Shown: positions 18,657 to 28,308, counted from the stretch's first letter. The stretch: DNA of 64,000 bases from Nodularia spumigena CCY9414 (GCF_000340565.2 NZ_CP007203.1:1209964-1273963), one strand, 5' to 3'. Numbers and translations: made by a program. The notes: generated by a model not told the origin, from the sequence alone.

Positions 18657-19019
18657 TTAAGCAGGCATCATTTGCATAGATCGGCAAGCTTCCGCACATC
18701 TACGACAAGAAGCAGCACAATCCATCATCTTTTGATCTTGGCTCATTTGTTCGCAAGCTGTGGCACAGCGATCGCACATTTCCGCGCAAAGCATACAAGT
18801 GCGTCCCATGAATTCAGAACCACCCATCATCATGTTCATACACATCATGCACATTTCCGCGCAGTCGCGCATCATACCCATCATGCTCATGTTCATTTGT
18901 TTACCACCTTGGCTCATGCAGTGAGTCATGGTTTCCAAACACATTTTGTGACATTCCATGCAAGCATTCATGCAGTTTTGCATTTCGGTGGTCATGGTTT
19001 CAGTCATCATCATCATCAT
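18657..19019 (-). CDS. Cys/Met-rich four-helix copper-storage-type protein (Csp, DUF326)
   Basis: 120 residues with 17 cysteines, spaced mainly as CxxC and CxxxC along predicted helices (CMNACMECHKMC, CAEMCMMC, CMLCAEMCDRCATAC, CAASCRRCAEAC), and many methionines. This is the pattern of Csp copper-storage proteins, four-helix bundles that bind many Cu(I) ions in their core. There is no Tat or Sec signal, so it resembles cytosolic Csp3 more than exported Csp1. The start at 19019 is supported by AGGAGG seven bases upstream; five ATG codons follow in a row. It is convergent with the peroxiredoxin genes. Copper binding is known for the family and inferred here. Confidence 0.85.
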   Translation of the reverse strand: MMMMMTETMTTEMQNCMNACMECHKMCLETMTHCMSQGGKQMNMSMMGMMRDCAEMCMMCMNMMMGGSEFMGRTCMLCAEMCDRCATACEQMSQDQKMMDCAASCRRCAEACRSMQMMPA

Positions 19020-19602
19020 CGGAAATTCCTCCTGAATTGTTGATGCTTATCTAGTGTTTTAAGCAGGACTACTTCTAACAGTAATCATATTTTTTGTAGA
19101 GTCAATAGGATTTTTTTTGCAGATTTTATCAACCTACTAACGCGACATAATTACCGGATTTTTTAGCCAATTCTACATAATTTTAGTGTAGGATTTTTCA
19201 AATCTCTTATTTAGCAATAGTTTAAATCTCCTCTCTTTAGGTAGAGATTAATTTAAACTATGCAGTGCTGAACTGGGGATCACAATCTGAGCTAATATCT
19301 CGCCTCAGAATAATGTCTGATTTTTGGGAAATTTCATCCTGTCAAGTTGTAACATTGATCACTGGGACTTCCTTGTGTCGCAAAACAGACAAACAAGAGA
19401 AGCAAACAGCAGATTTCAGGGGATTTTTCGATTCATCTGTGTTCAGTGGTTCGTTATTCTATAGCTACGCCAGGTAAGCTATAATGTAAATCTAATTGCA
19501 AAAAACTATATATAAGCGTTGAATTATAGACGGGATTATTGATACATTATTGATGCTGAACTATAAATCCAGAGTTATTGAAGGTACTGAACCAGAAACT
19601 TT
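19020..19602. other. Intergenic region without recognised gene
   Basis: 583 bp between the divergent copper-storage and metallo-beta-lactamase-like genes. A 70-codon frame on the plus strand has random composition. A CATCTGTGTTCAGTGGTTCG repeat fragment occurs near 19436. No copper-responsive operator was recognised. Confidence 0.4.
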
Positions 19603-20202
19603 ATGAAATCTCTACACCGTCCCGATCTATATGGCTGGTCTACTTTCAATCCTGCAAGAAATATTGATTTCAATGGCATGGCCTGGGTTCGTCCAGGTGG
19701 TAATATCTTGGTTGACCCCGTAGCTTTATCAAATCATGATTGGAATCACCTGAAATCCCTCGGTGGTGTGGCTTGGATTGTGTTGACAAATTCTGAGCAT
19801 ATCCGGTCTGCTAAGGAAATTGCTGATCAAACTTATGCTAAAATCGCTGGTCCTGTGGGGGAAAAGGATGGTTTTCCTATACATTGCGATCGCTGGTTGG
19901 CTGATGGTGAGGAAGTGGTTCCAGGACTACAAGTGTTGGAACTCCAAGGTTCTAAGACTCCGGGTGAGTTGGCTTTGTTACTGGAGGAAACAACTTTAAT
20001 CACAGGGGACTTGGTACGCGCCCGCAAGGCTGGTAGTTTAACAATTTTGCCTGATGAGAAGTTGCTGAATCGCGAGGCGGCTGTGGCTTCTGTGCGACGA
20101 CTGGCGGCACTTCCTCATATAGAAGCTGTGCTAGTGGGTGACGGTTGGCCTGTGTTTCGGGATGGAGGCGATCGCTTGTTGGAACTCGCAGCAACTTTAT
20201 AA
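19603..20202 (+). CDS. Metallo-beta-lactamase-fold protein with degenerate metal site
   Basis: 199-residue protein with the overall MBL outline: an N-terminal strand region (MAWVRPGGNILVDPVAL), an LTNSEH segment where the HxHxDH motif should be, ITGDLVRARKAGSL (the conserved D strand) and a C-terminal LVGDGWPVFRDGG. The metal-binding HxHxDH is replaced by TNSEHIRSA, so a normal dinuclear zinc site is unlikely. It may be a non-hydrolytic or differently metallated family member. It ends next to a bidirectional hairpin, convergent with the ABC transporter genes. Confidence 0.65.
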   Translation: MKSLHRPDLYGWSTFNPARNIDFNGMAWVRPGGNILVDPVALSNHDWNHLKSLGGVAWIVLTNSEHIRSAKEIADQTYAKIAGPVGEKDGFPIHCDRWLADGEEVVPGLQVLELQGSKTPGELALLLEETTLITGDLVRARKAGSLTILPDEKLLNREAAVASVRRLAALPHIEAVLVGDGWPVFRDGGDRLLELAATL

Positions 20203-20222
20203 TTTAGTTTCGCGTAGCGTCT

Positions 20223-20247
20223 CCCCTCTCCTTAGTAAGGAGAGGGG
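20223..20247. terminator. Hairpin between convergent genes
   Basis: CCCCTCTCCTT/AAGGAGAGGGG pair perfectly over 11 bp with a three-base loop. It belongs to a frequent cyanobacterial repeat (followed by TTGGGGGTGAGG). There is no long T-run, so termination is only likely from its position between convergent genes. Confidence 0.5.
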
Positions 20248-20262
20248 TTGGGGGTGAGGTTT

Positions 20263-21153
20263 TTATCCTTGTGTCACCTCTAAATAAATATGTTCTAATC
20301 CCACAGGTAGCCGAGAAATGGAATCAAGTTCTATGCCTTCAAATCGGGCGAGAATTTCCTTTAATTCTAGAGGCTCTGGCAACCAAAAAGCTAACTCATT
20401 GCCATAAGATTTATGTGTAAAATTATATTCTTTTCCGCGAGCGATCGCTTGCTCTTTTTCAGCAGTTTTTACCACTAAAACTTCTGAAGCGGGAATCAAT
20501 TTGCGTAACTGGGCTAAACTCCCCTCAGCTAAAATGTGACCATTTTTGAGAATGCCAATTTTGTCACAAAGTCGCTCGGCTTCATCTAATAAATGAGTAG
20601 TTAATAAAACAGTAACACCCTGATTTTTCAGTTCCCGAATTAACTCCCAAATTTGATATCTAGCTTCAATATCTAATCCTGTCGTGGGTTCATCTAAAAT
20701 AACTAACTGCGGCTGATGTACCAAAGCCACTGCAATATTCAACCGTCGCTGCATTCCTCCACTGAGAGTTTCTACAGGACTTTTAGCTCTATCTAGTAAA
20801 TTCACAGATGCGAGAGTTTCCTGTACTTGTTTTTGCCGTAATTCCCGACTTAAACCGTAAATATTCGCAAAAAAATTGAGATTTTCCTCACAAGATAAAG
20901 TTTTGTAGAGTAAATTTTCTTGGGGAGCAATCCCAATTATCTTTTTAGTAGCTTCAGAAACTCTTTGCTCATTGATTATCACATCACCACTATCAGCCTT
21001 AAGTAAATTGCAAATAATATTAATTGTTGTCGTTTTTCCGGATCCATTTGCACCCAATAAACCGTAAACTTCCCCAGACTCGATTTGTAGATTCAAATCT
21101 TGCAGAACTTTAACAGAGCCATAGGACTTATTTAAATGAGTAATTTTCAGCAT
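20263..21153 (-). CDS. ABC-2 type transporter ATPase
   Basis: 296-residue ATPase from ATG 21153 (MLKITHLNKSYGS); the longer frame to 21210 adds a hydrophobic stretch atypical for the family. It shows Walker A GANGSGKTT, signature LSGGMQRRLNIAVAL, Walker B LVILDEPTTGLD and the switch histidine LLTTHLLDEAERL, the DrrA/CcmA type. The permease gene lies 63 bp upstream on the same strand. The substrate (drug, lipid, polysaccharide or peptide) is not shown. Confidence 0.92.
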   Translation of the reverse strand: MLKITHLNKSYGSVKVLQDLNLQIESGEVYGLLGANGSGKTTTINIICNLLKADSGDVIINEQRVSEATKKIIGIAPQENLLYKTLSCEENLNFFANIYGLSRELRQKQVQETLASVNLLDRAKSPVETLSGGMQRRLNIAVALVHQPQLVILDEPTTGLDIEARYQIWELIRELKNQGVTVLLTTHLLDEAERLCDKIGILKNGHILAEGSLAQLRKLIPASEVLVVKTAEKEQAIARGKEYNFTHKSYGNELAFWLPEPLELKEILARFEGIELDSISRLPVGLEHIYLEVTQG

Positions 21154-21216
21154 AAATATTCTAGGGTAAATATGAAAATAAAAGAGGAATAAATTCCTCA
21201 CTACAAGCAAATTTAA

Positions 21217-21990
21217 TCAAAGTCTTCTTTCCACCATTAACATTCGCCGATAAGATAACCAACCACCAATAACCATCACCAAAGCAAACACTAGTAAAAA
21301 CCAAAAATGTGATGTAATCTTACTAAGATCAGCACCCTGAGAAGAAACCCCAACTAGAGCTTCATTCATGTGATAAATAGGATTAAATCTGGCAATATTA
21401 ATCAAACCTTGGGGAAACAGAGAAGCGGGTAAAAATGCTCCGCCTAAAATTAACAAAGGAACGCCAAAAGCCGCCACCAAAGCATTAACATCTTCAATGC
21501 GCCGTGCTAATTGAGTACCCAAAATAAAGCCTAAACCAACATAAGCCACAATACTCATGAGAATAATTGTCAGTCCTAAAATAATAGAACCATTGAAGGT
21601 AGCACCCCAAAAAGCAGCAATAGTATAAACTAAAAGCGTCTGTCCTAGACCAATGCAGCTGTGAGCCAGAAAAATTCCTAAAAAGTAGGACACACCACTT
21701 AAGGGAGAAATAAACAGGCGTTTGAGAGTATGCTGCTCTCTTTCCGCAACGACAGTGGCTACACTACCACCCAAACAGCTAAAAAATAACGCCGCACCTA
21801 CCAAAGTTGAGGGCGCAGCATAGGCAAAAGCTTCCGCCAATGGTAATTCCGCCCGTTCTGCTAAAATAAATCCACTGAGGATTAATACGGAAATTGGGAA
21901 AATACTCCAAAAAATTAAGCTGCGTCTGCGTCGCAACAATTCAATTAAGATGCGCTGTGTTACAGCTATGGTTTCACGCCAATACTTCAT
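21217..21990 (-). CDS. ABC-2 type transporter permease
   Basis: 257-residue membrane protein with about six hydrophobic segments. It has the ABC-2 layout: a cytoplasmic amphipathic N-terminus (LIELLRRRRSLIFW), the ATPase-contact segment AEREQHTLKRLFISPLSG, and the conserved LGGAFLPASLFPQGLINIARFNP followed by YHMNEAL near the C-terminus. It is the first gene of a two-gene operon with the ATPase at 20263-21153. Half-transporters of this type work as homodimers. Nothing nearby indicates the cargo. Confidence 0.9.
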   Translation of the reverse strand: MKYWRETIAVTQRILIELLRRRRSLIFWSIFPISVLILSGFILAERAELPLAEAFAYAAPSTLVGAALFFSCLGGSVATVVAEREQHTLKRLFISPLSGVSYFLGIFLAHSCIGLGQTLLVYTIAAFWGATFNGSIILGLTIILMSIVAYVGLGFILGTQLARRIEDVNALVAAFGVPLLILGGAFLPASLFPQGLINIARFNPIYHMNEALVGVSSQGADLSKITSHFWFLLVFALVMVIGGWLSYRRMLMVERRL

Positions 21991-22482
21991 GAAGGCTACT
22001 TAACCCCTGGTAGCGAAATAGTAAATAATATATTAAACTATCAAAGAATCTTCTAATTTGTTAACTTAAATTTTGTTATCTGATATTTTATCAGATAAAA
22101 ACCTCTGCTATGCAATTTAAAGATGCCTATGATCAAATTTTACTCTTAAGCATTGACAAATTCTCTAATTCTGCAAAAATAAATTTGTTTAGGATAAATT
22201 AAGAGAGAAAAAATAATTAAAAAATCTTCGCCAGTTCTTAGTTAAGCTGTTACCCTTGGAATTTTTACATCAAGGGCGGGCAGAATACCCCACTAGAGTT
22301 ATATTAAATGATTGTATGCAAATTATAGGATGTTAAACTGACTCTTTAGCGCTGAAGCCCAACTACGAAAACTATCCAGAGATTTTGCTGGATTGACATA
22401 GTTTTGTGTTTTCTGACTAACTTATTTACCTAATAATCATTATTTCCCGCAGTCGTTGATTGTGAAGCTTTAATTTTTTACC
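21991..22482. other. Intergenic region between divergent genes
   Basis: 492 AT-rich bases between the ABC permease and the FAD/Rieske oxidoreductase. No open frame, repeat family or binding site is recognised. Promoters for both genes must lie here. Confidence 0.4.
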
Positions 22483-24423
22483 ATGAGTTTACTATTTAAT
22501 TCCCCAGAATCATCTACTATATCCCGGCGGACACTACTGAAAATATTTGGTATTGGTGCAATTGTCGGAGGTACGGGATATTCCCGCTTTAGTAAGCCTG
22601 AGCCTACTGTTTATCAAAAAGATACTCTGGAACTGCCGCAAATATTAAATAAAAATAAAAGTGTTGCGGTGGTTGGCGGTGGTTTGGCTGGTTTGGCTTG
22701 TGCTTATGAATTGAGTCAAAGGGGTTTTGCAGTTACACTTTTAGAAAAAGCCCCCCAACTCGGTGGAAAAATTGCCAGTTGGCCGATTGAAGCTGCTGGG
22801 GAAGATTTTATGATGGAACATGGTTTTCATGGATTTTTCCCTCAGTATTATAATCTCAAAAGTATGGTTTCTGAATTGGAGATTACTAATAATTTTCAAT
22901 CGTTAAACTTTTATTCTCTGGTTTATCGCGATGTGAAATACAAACCGGAGGTATTTCGCCCCAGTAGTTCGGCTTTTCCTTGGAATATTATAGATTTAGC
23001 GATCGCCTCTCCAAATCGGTTACGTTGGGGTATAAACTTAACTAAGTTCAAACATTTACAAGTTTTTCAGGCCATTACTGGTTTTGAACGGGAAAAAAAC
23101 TATCGCCGCTTTGATAATATCTCTGTAGCTGACTGGGTAAAAACCGAATTTCCCCAAGGTTTATACGACTTATATTTTCTCCCTTTTGCTAAATCTAGCT
23201 TGAACGCACCAGATGAGATGAGTGTGGGCGAACTCATGCAATTTTTCCATTTTTACTTTTTTGGAAATCCAGAAGGTTTAGCTTTTAATGGAACTGTAGA
23301 CGATATGGGGACAAGTTTAGTTCAACCAATTGCTCAGTTTATTCAAAGTAAAGGTGGTAAAATTATTACTGGGGCTACAGTTAGTGAGATTCCGGCTGTA
23401 GATGGTCAAATTGATACTCTGAAATATTATCTTGATAGTAATCAGAATAATGTGCCTTTCTGGGTGAAGCGCAATGCAATTATTACTGATGAAAAGGTAG
23501 AATATTTTGGTGCTGCTGATGAAGTATTTGCAGTTCCTGCTGATAGTAAAGCAGCTATTTCTCTCACTTGTACTCATCAAGGTTGTACTGTCAAAGCAGC
23601 CGCAGATGGTAATTTTCATTGTCCTTGTCATGGGGCGGTTTTCGCTGCTGATGGTAAAGTTTTAAAAGGCCCAGCCGAAAGAGATTTACCTAAGTTTGAA
23701 ATAGTCCAACGACAAGATGATCAGTTGCAGTTGGTAGCAGCGAATTATCAATCAGTACCACCGCAGACAATCACCGCAGATTACTATGTTTTTGCTACTG
23801 ATGTTCCTGGTGTGCAACAATTATTTAAGCGTGTGAGTGGAGATGTGGATGCTAAAGTGCGATCGCAAGTGGAAAAATTAAGCATCGCCGATCCTTTTGC
23901 TGTGTGTCGTTTCTGGTTTGACCGAGATTTTGAGTGGGAACAAAGTAATTTTACTTCTTTATCTGGCTATTCATTAACAGACAGCATCACTCTTTATCAT
24001 CGCATACAACAACAATTTATTGATTGGTCGGAACGCACAGGCGGGAGTGTGGTGGAGTTACACGCCTATTGTTATAAAGAAAAGGAATTTCCCACCCAAG
24101 AGGCTTTATTAACAACTTTTGAACAAGAACTTTATGAAATTGTTCCTGAGTTAAAACAAGCCACAATCTTACATCGGGAAATAGTCAATCAACGTAATTT
24201 TTCGGGATATCCACCCCAGAGTTATGCTGAACGTCCAGAGTCGAGTTCTGGTATTGTTAATTTAATGTTTGCTGGGGACTGGGTGAAAATGCCTTTTCCT
24301 TGTGGGTTAATGGAACGCGCTGTTAGTAGTGGTTTGTTAGCAGCTAATGAAATTTTACATCGTGAGGGTTTACAAAGGCGATCGCTTTTAACTGTGAATC
24401 CAGAGGGAATGTTACAAATTTAA
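22483..24423 (+). CDS. Tat-exported FAD-dependent oxidoreductase with inserted Rieske domain (carotenoid desaturase-like)
   Basis: 646 residues. The N-terminus [12 protein letters not shown] is a twin-arginine signal. The FAD-binding motif [21 protein letters not shown] and [10 protein letters not shown] follow, then [14 protein letters not shown], similar to carotenoid desaturases of the CrtI/CrtU group. A Rieske [2Fe-2S] domain is inserted at about residues 350-415 (CTHQGC and CPCHGAVF ligand boxes). The C-terminus has the FAD-closing box [20 protein letters not shown]. The combination resembles CrtU/CruE-type enzymes that aromatise carotenoid rings, but a Tat signal would put this protein on the membrane or in the lumen/periplasm. 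Carotenoid as substrate is inferred. No carotenoid gene is adjacent. Confidence 0.7.
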   Translation: MSLLFNSPESSTISRRTLLKIFGIGAIVGGTGYSRFSKPEPTVYQKDTLELPQILNKNKSVAVVGGGLAGLACAYELSQRGFAVTLLEKAPQLGGKIASWPIEAAGEDFMMEHGFHGFFPQYYNLKSMVSELEITNNFQSLNFYSLVYRDVKYKPEVFRPSSSAFPWNIIDLAIASPNRLRWGINLTKFKHLQVFQAITGFEREKNYRRFDNISVADWVKTEFPQGLYDLYFLPFAKSSLNAPDEMSVGELMQFFHFYFFGNPEGLAFNGTVDDMGTSLVQPIAQFIQSKGGKIITGATVSEIPAVDGQIDTLKYYLDSNQNNVPFWVKRNAIITDEKVEYFGAADEVFAVPADSKAAISLTCTHQGCTVKAAADGNFHCPCHGAVFAADGKVLKGPAERDLPKFEIVQRQDDQLQLVAANYQSVPPQTITADYYVFATDVPGVQQLFKRVSGDVDAKVRSQVEKLSIADPFAVCRFWFDRDFEWEQSNFTSLSGYSLTDSITLYHRIQQQFIDWSERTGGSVVELHAYCYKEKEFPTQEALLTTFEQELYEIVPELKQATILHREIVNQRNFSGYPPQSYAERPESSSGIVNLMFAGDWVKMPFPCGLMERAVSSGLLAANEILHREGLQRRSLLTVNPEGMLQI

Positions 24424-24551
24424 TTTTTAACGCAAAGGGGCGCGGAGGTAAGCGCATTCGCCTTTAGGCGTTCCCGCAGGGTAGGTACGCGGAGTTGTTA
24501 AAATCCCGGTGTCTGAGAGATACCGGGATTTTGGTTGGGTGAAACTAAAAT
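24424..24551. repeat. Palindromic repeat cluster
   Basis: The region contains CGCAAAGGGGCGCGGAGG and CGCATTCGCCTTTAGGCG palindromic pieces, then ATCCCGGTGTCTGAGAGATACCGGGAT, whose arms ATCCCGGT/ACCGGGAT could terminate transcription from both convergent genes. Confidence 0.6.
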
Positions 24552-25544
24552 CTACGCAATCCTCACGATTAATCGCGCTACGCAACGGCTTCTTTTTAGC
24601 CACCGGAAAGGACGCTTGGCGTTATTCCAACAACTCACAAATTGATTATATATGCTTGTGGCTTCTGAACCTGCTTTCACTACACAAGCGGCTAAAGCAG
24701 TCCACTTTCCGGCTACGGCGTAACCAATACAGGGTATTGCTGCTGCTGCATACGCTGGAGGTATCAACATATTACTAATGCTTTGCATCATACCAGAAAC
24801 TGCAATGCCAATATGATAGTTAGCTAATGTATTCTCTATGTTTGCTGGGACAAAGCTTTGAAATTTATCAAACTTATCTTCGAGGAATTTCAGATTGTTT
24901 CGAGGTGTTTGTAAGGTAGGGTTAATTTGAGGTGTTTGTAAAGTAGGGTTATTGATTTGTAATTCCAAAGCAGGTTTGAATAATGTTGGTTGTTCTCGCA
25001 GATAAATCTGTTTTGCTGGTGGTTCTATGGACTCCAATAACTCGCGGCGTTCGGTAACTGATAAATTTTGGATAATAGATTTATCAAGTCGGATAGTTCC
25101 TACTTTGATTTGTCTCTCAATCGTGTTAGCCCTTTGTTCAATTTTTTCTAAACGGGGCTGATTCGCTTTTTCGGCTTTTTCAAATGTTACTAAAGAATTA
25201 ATACTGCCTTGTTTACCTTCAGTTTTGGCTAAAGTCTCGGCTTCTTTTAAAGCATTATCTAAGCCGGCTTTTAGGGCTTCTGCATAAGCAAATGCTGCTT
25301 GTTCTACTTGTTCAGTGTCTTTGAGGGTAGCTACTTTTTTGCGTTCTACTTGGTTCAATGCAGTTTCTAGCTGGTTTAATCTGGTTGTTGCATTTCTTAA
25401 CTGTGTGACAGTAATTTGTGATTTTATCAGTTGAGTATTTTGGGGTATCCGGGGTATTTGGGCAAAAGCGCTAACACTCACTAATAAACTGCTCAAAACA
25501 GCTAAAAATATCAATTTAGCTCTCTTAAAATTTCCCAACATCAT
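24552..25544 (-). CDS. Secreted coiled-coil protein of unknown function
   Basis: 330 residues, family not recognised. A signal peptide (AKLIFLAVLSSLLVSVSAFA-Q) is followed by long charged helices rich in A, E, K, L and Q (about residues 45-190) that look like coiled coil. Then comes a duplicated peptide NPTLQTPQI/NPTLQTPRN (about 200-217), and a C-terminal hydrophobic stretch with AYAAAAIPCIGYAVAGK and three further cysteines. The last dozen residues (RSRCVARLIVRIA) are coded by GCGTAGCG-type repeat DNA, so the original C-terminus may have been replaced. It is divergent from the sigma-like gene at 25713 and could belong to that regulon; this is inference only. Confidence 0.6.
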   Translation of the reverse strand: MMLGNFKRAKLIFLAVLSSLLVSVSAFAQIPRIPQNTQLIKSQITVTQLRNATTRLNQLETALNQVERKKVATLKDTEQVEQAAFAYAEALKAGLDNALKEAETLAKTEGKQGSINSLVTFEKAEKANQPRLEKIEQRANTIERQIKVGTIRLDKSIIQNLSVTERRELLESIEPPAKQIYLREQPTLFKPALELQINNPTLQTPQINPTLQTPRNNLKFLEDKFDKFQSFVPANIENTLANYHIGIAVSGMMQSISNMLIPPAYAAAAIPCIGYAVAGKWTALAACVVKAGSEATSIYNQFVSCWNNAKRPFRWLKRSRCVARLIVRIA

Positions 25545-25712
25545 TTTTTCTCCACAATTTTAGAAACTATTTTTTGATTTATTAAGCATTGCATCAAAGA
25601 TTTATAATCTTTTGAGTGCAAGGCGAAACAGGAGACTCATCTTGTGTAGTAAAGTTTGTGCAGGCGACTTTTAACGCCTTCAGTTTTCCTATAGGTTGGG
25701 TTCCTATTTTTT

Positions 25713-26888
25713 ATGCAACCTCGACAAAGCATCATTGAAATTTTTGCAACTTTCGTGCAGTTTGACGAAGACAGCTTCAGTCGTTGGGCGACAGAATCAA
25801 GATTGCGTCGCAGCATCCAAAGTTGTCTTCAGCAAACACCAAAAAACACAAACGAAAATTTTTGGGTATTGTATTGGTATAAGTTTTGGCAAGTTCCTGA
25901 AACTAAATTTTTAGCACAGCAACATCTTACGGCTTATTTACAAGAAGCTTGTTATTGGAGTTCTCAAAAAACAGCCGCTAATTTTGTGAGTAATCAGTAT
26001 AAGGTTTCCGATTGCTTTCAAATTGCGATCGCACAAGTTGATAAAGTGCTGCAAAATTTTAATCCCAATCACAGCAGTACCTTGAAAAGCTACGCCAGTA
26101 TTGTGTTTGGGAATATGATTCGCGAAACTTTGCGCCAACGTCGTGAAGTTGATATCTGTACAGATTGGGGTTTGTTGCGGAAAATCTCCCAAAAGCGTTT
26201 AGATGAGTCTCTACAAAATGCCGGCTTGTCTTCAGAGACGATTAACGCTTATATTTTGGCTTGGCAATGTTTTAAAACTCTCTATGTCCCGGAAAAAGCT
26301 GCTAAATCTCGCAAACTTTCTCGACCTGATGAGCAAATTTGGCAAGCGATCGCTCAAGCTTATAACTCACAAACTCATCAAAAAGTCAATCCTCAAATCT
26401 TAGAAACTTGGTTAGTAAATACGGCTAAAGCTGTCAGAAAATATCTTTATCCCACCCCAGATTCGCTGAATATATCCAAAGGTGGTGAGCATTCGGGGGA
26501 ATTACTTGATAATCTACCAGGGACAGAACAAGAATCTTTAATCCATGAAATTATCGCCCAAGAAGAAGCACAAAACCGCATTTGTGTGCAAGTCGAGATT
26601 AACCAAGTTTTAGCGAATGCAGTTACCAAACTTGAAACGCAAGTCCAACAGATTTTACAACTATGCTATAGTCAACAACTAAATCAGGATGCAATTGCTA
26701 AACAACTAGAAATCAAGCAATATACAGTTTCGCGGCGATTAACAAAAGCCAAGGAAATATTGCTGCGCTCTTTGGCGAATTGGAGTCAAGAAACTTTGCA
26801 TATTTCTGTAAACACAGACCTACTAACCAGTATGAGTCCTGTGATTGAGGAATGGTTACACAATTACTACACTGCATTTCCTGACTAA
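25713..26888 (+). CDS. Sigma-70-like regulator (cyanobacterial type, upstream of DUF1822)
   Basis: 391 residues with sigma-factor-like parts. Residues about 95-165 (YKVSDCFQIAIAQVDKVLQ..., SYASIVFGNMIRETLRQRREV) resemble region 2. Residues about 310-355 (VQQILQLCYSQQLNQDAIAK, then QYTVSRRLTKAKEILL) form a region 4 helix-turn-helix. The N-terminal 90 residues and C-terminal tail have no known domain. Such diverged sigma-like proteins often precede DUF1822 genes in filamentous cyanobacteria, as here (next gene 99 bp downstream). Whether it is a true sigma factor or only a DNA-binding relative cannot be decided. Confidence 0.7.
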   Translation: MQPRQSIIEIFATFVQFDEDSFSRWATESRLRRSIQSCLQQTPKNTNENFWVLYWYKFWQVPETKFLAQQHLTAYLQEACYWSSQKTAANFVSNQYKVSDCFQIAIAQVDKVLQNFNPNHSSTLKSYASIVFGNMIRETLRQRREVDICTDWGLLRKISQKRLDESLQNAGLSSETINAYILAWQCFKTLYVPEKAAKSRKLSRPDEQIWQAIAQAYNSQTHQKVNPQILETWLVNTAKAVRKYLYPTPDSLNISKGGEHSGELLDNLPGTEQESLIHEIIAQEEAQNRICVQVEINQVLANAVTKLETQVQQILQLCYSQQLNQDAIAKQLEIKQYTVSRRLTKAKEILLRSLANWSQETLHISVNTDLLTSMSPVIEEWLHNYYTAFPD

Positions 26889-26987
26889 CTTATGTGAGAA
26901 CAAATGTTTCCGTCTGTTTACCGGGGAAGAGAATATTTCCCTAAATAAACCCAAAATAAGCCGAAAAATTCTCTAAAAGAAAACCTC

Positions 26988-28157
26988 ATGACTGCTAATA
27001 CCCCCATCTTAAGTTTTGCTTCCACAGACCTGATTTTGGAAATTCCCCCCACGGTACAACATCAAGTTGATTTGCAAAGTCAATCTTTTGCTCATTCTAT
27101 GAGTTATCAAGCCTATCTCAATGAACTTTGTTTGGGTGCTGTTTTACCTTGGTTGCAAGAAGATTTTACACCCCAAGCCCAAGTTTGGCCTCATCCTGCG
27201 GCTTTATCGAGTTTTTGGGAACTGGTGAATGGTACGGCTATAATAGTGGACGCAACGAGATTGATCTTAGTTCCTACAGAAAATATTGATAACTCTGAGT
27301 TACGTGTACCGCAAGAATGGGTAGATTTACCCAGTTGGGTAGGGGATTATTACTTAGCAGTGCAAGTAGAACCGGATGAAGGCTATGTCAGGGTTTGGGG
27401 TTATTGTACCCATGAAAAACTCAAGACTAAAGGCAATTATTACCCAGGCGATCGCACTTATGCCTTAGATGAAGCTGATATAATTACAGATATAAGTGTG
27501 TTAAAAGTGGCGAGAGAATTTTGTGCAGATGAAGTTAAAAGAGTTGCCACAGTAGAACTACCAATCATACCACAAACCCAAGCCGAAAATTTAATTACCC
27601 GCCTGGGAAAACCAGAAATCATGACCCCTCGTTTAGCCGTTCCTTTTCCATTGTGGGGGGGACTCATAGAACATGGGGGTTGGCGACAACGTTTATCGGA
27701 ACAGCGTTTAGGACTACCAGAACAAAGGTCAGTTATCCAATGGTTGCAAAGCGGTGTAACTCAAATTGCAGCAGCGATGGGCTGGGAAAAATTAAATCTG
27801 CAATTGAGTCTAGCGGGCGCGCGGAGTTTAGAAGAAAGACAACCAGGAGTAAGTTTATCACGGCAACTAGCGATCGCAGGTCAATCATATGAACTGCTAA
27901 TTACACCCCAAGGACAACCAGAAACCACACATTGGCGGTTTGAACTACGTAACACCACCATAGGCGCAGTCATACCCGGCGGTTTTAAACTCAGACTCCT
28001 CACCGAAGACTTACAACCATTTCCCCAGAATGAAGATATAGCCACAACAGCAGTAGAAAAACTGTACATAGAAGTTGCCTTAGAACCCGGAGAAGGTATA
28101 GTCTGGGAAATAGAACCCCTCCCCGACAACTATGATCGAGAAATCCTCAAATTCTGA
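26988..28157 (+). CDS. DUF1822 family protein
   Basis: 389-residue soluble protein with no signal peptide or membrane segment. The N-terminal part LILEIPPTVQHQVDLQSQSF...YQAYLNELCLGAVLPWLQED and the C-terminal RQLAIAGQSYELLITPQGQP followed by WRFELRN are typical of DUF1822, a cyanobacteria-specific family of unknown function. In many genomes it lies beside sigma-like genes and CHAT or CHASE2 proteins. Here only the sigma-like gene is present and the usual further partners are absent. Confidence 0.8.
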   Translation: MTANTPILSFASTDLILEIPPTVQHQVDLQSQSFAHSMSYQAYLNELCLGAVLPWLQEDFTPQAQVWPHPAALSSFWELVNGTAIIVDATRLILVPTENIDNSELRVPQEWVDLPSWVGDYYLAVQVEPDEGYVRVWGYCTHEKLKTKGNYYPGDRTYALDEADIITDISVLKVAREFCADEVKRVATVELPIIPQTQAENLITRLGKPEIMTPRLAVPFPLWGGLIEHGGWRQRLSEQRLGLPEQRSVIQWLQSGVTQIAAAMGWEKLNLQLSLAGARSLEERQPGVSLSRQLAIAGQSYELLITPQGQPETTHWRFELRNTTIGAVIPGGFKLRLLTEDLQPFPQNEDIATTAVEKLYIEVALEPGEGIVWEIEPLPDNYDREILKF

Positions 28158-28194
28158 AGAAGACCGATGTAAAAAACCTATTAAACCCTCTTAC

Positions 28195-28275
28195 CTTGGC
28201 GTTCTTCTCCCAAGGGGAGACGCTACGCGAATGCGTCTAAAGCCCAAGGGGCATACGCTGCGCGAAGGCGGTTCG
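28195..28275. repeat. Palindromic repeat (GAGACGCTACGCGAATGCGTC type)
   Basis: TTGGCGTTCTTCTCCCAAGG and GGAGACGCTACGCGAATGCG, with a GCCCAAGGGGCATACGCTGC continuation, form nested inverted repeats of a family common in Nostocales. It separates the DUF1822 gene from the oxidoreductase gene. Confidence 0.6.
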
Positions 28276-28308
28276 TCCTTCCACACATAATATAAACGCT
28301 ATTAATTT

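Noticed and set aside
18648-19043. Plus-strand histidine-rich frame of 131 codons
   Set aside because: It is the antisense of the Cys/Met-rich copper-storage gene; the His richness comes from ATG and TGC codons read in reverse, and the minus strand has the ribosome binding site.
19265-19477. 70-codon plus-strand frame upstream of the MBL-like gene
   Set aside because: Random composition, no ribosome binding site, and it includes repeat DNA at its end.
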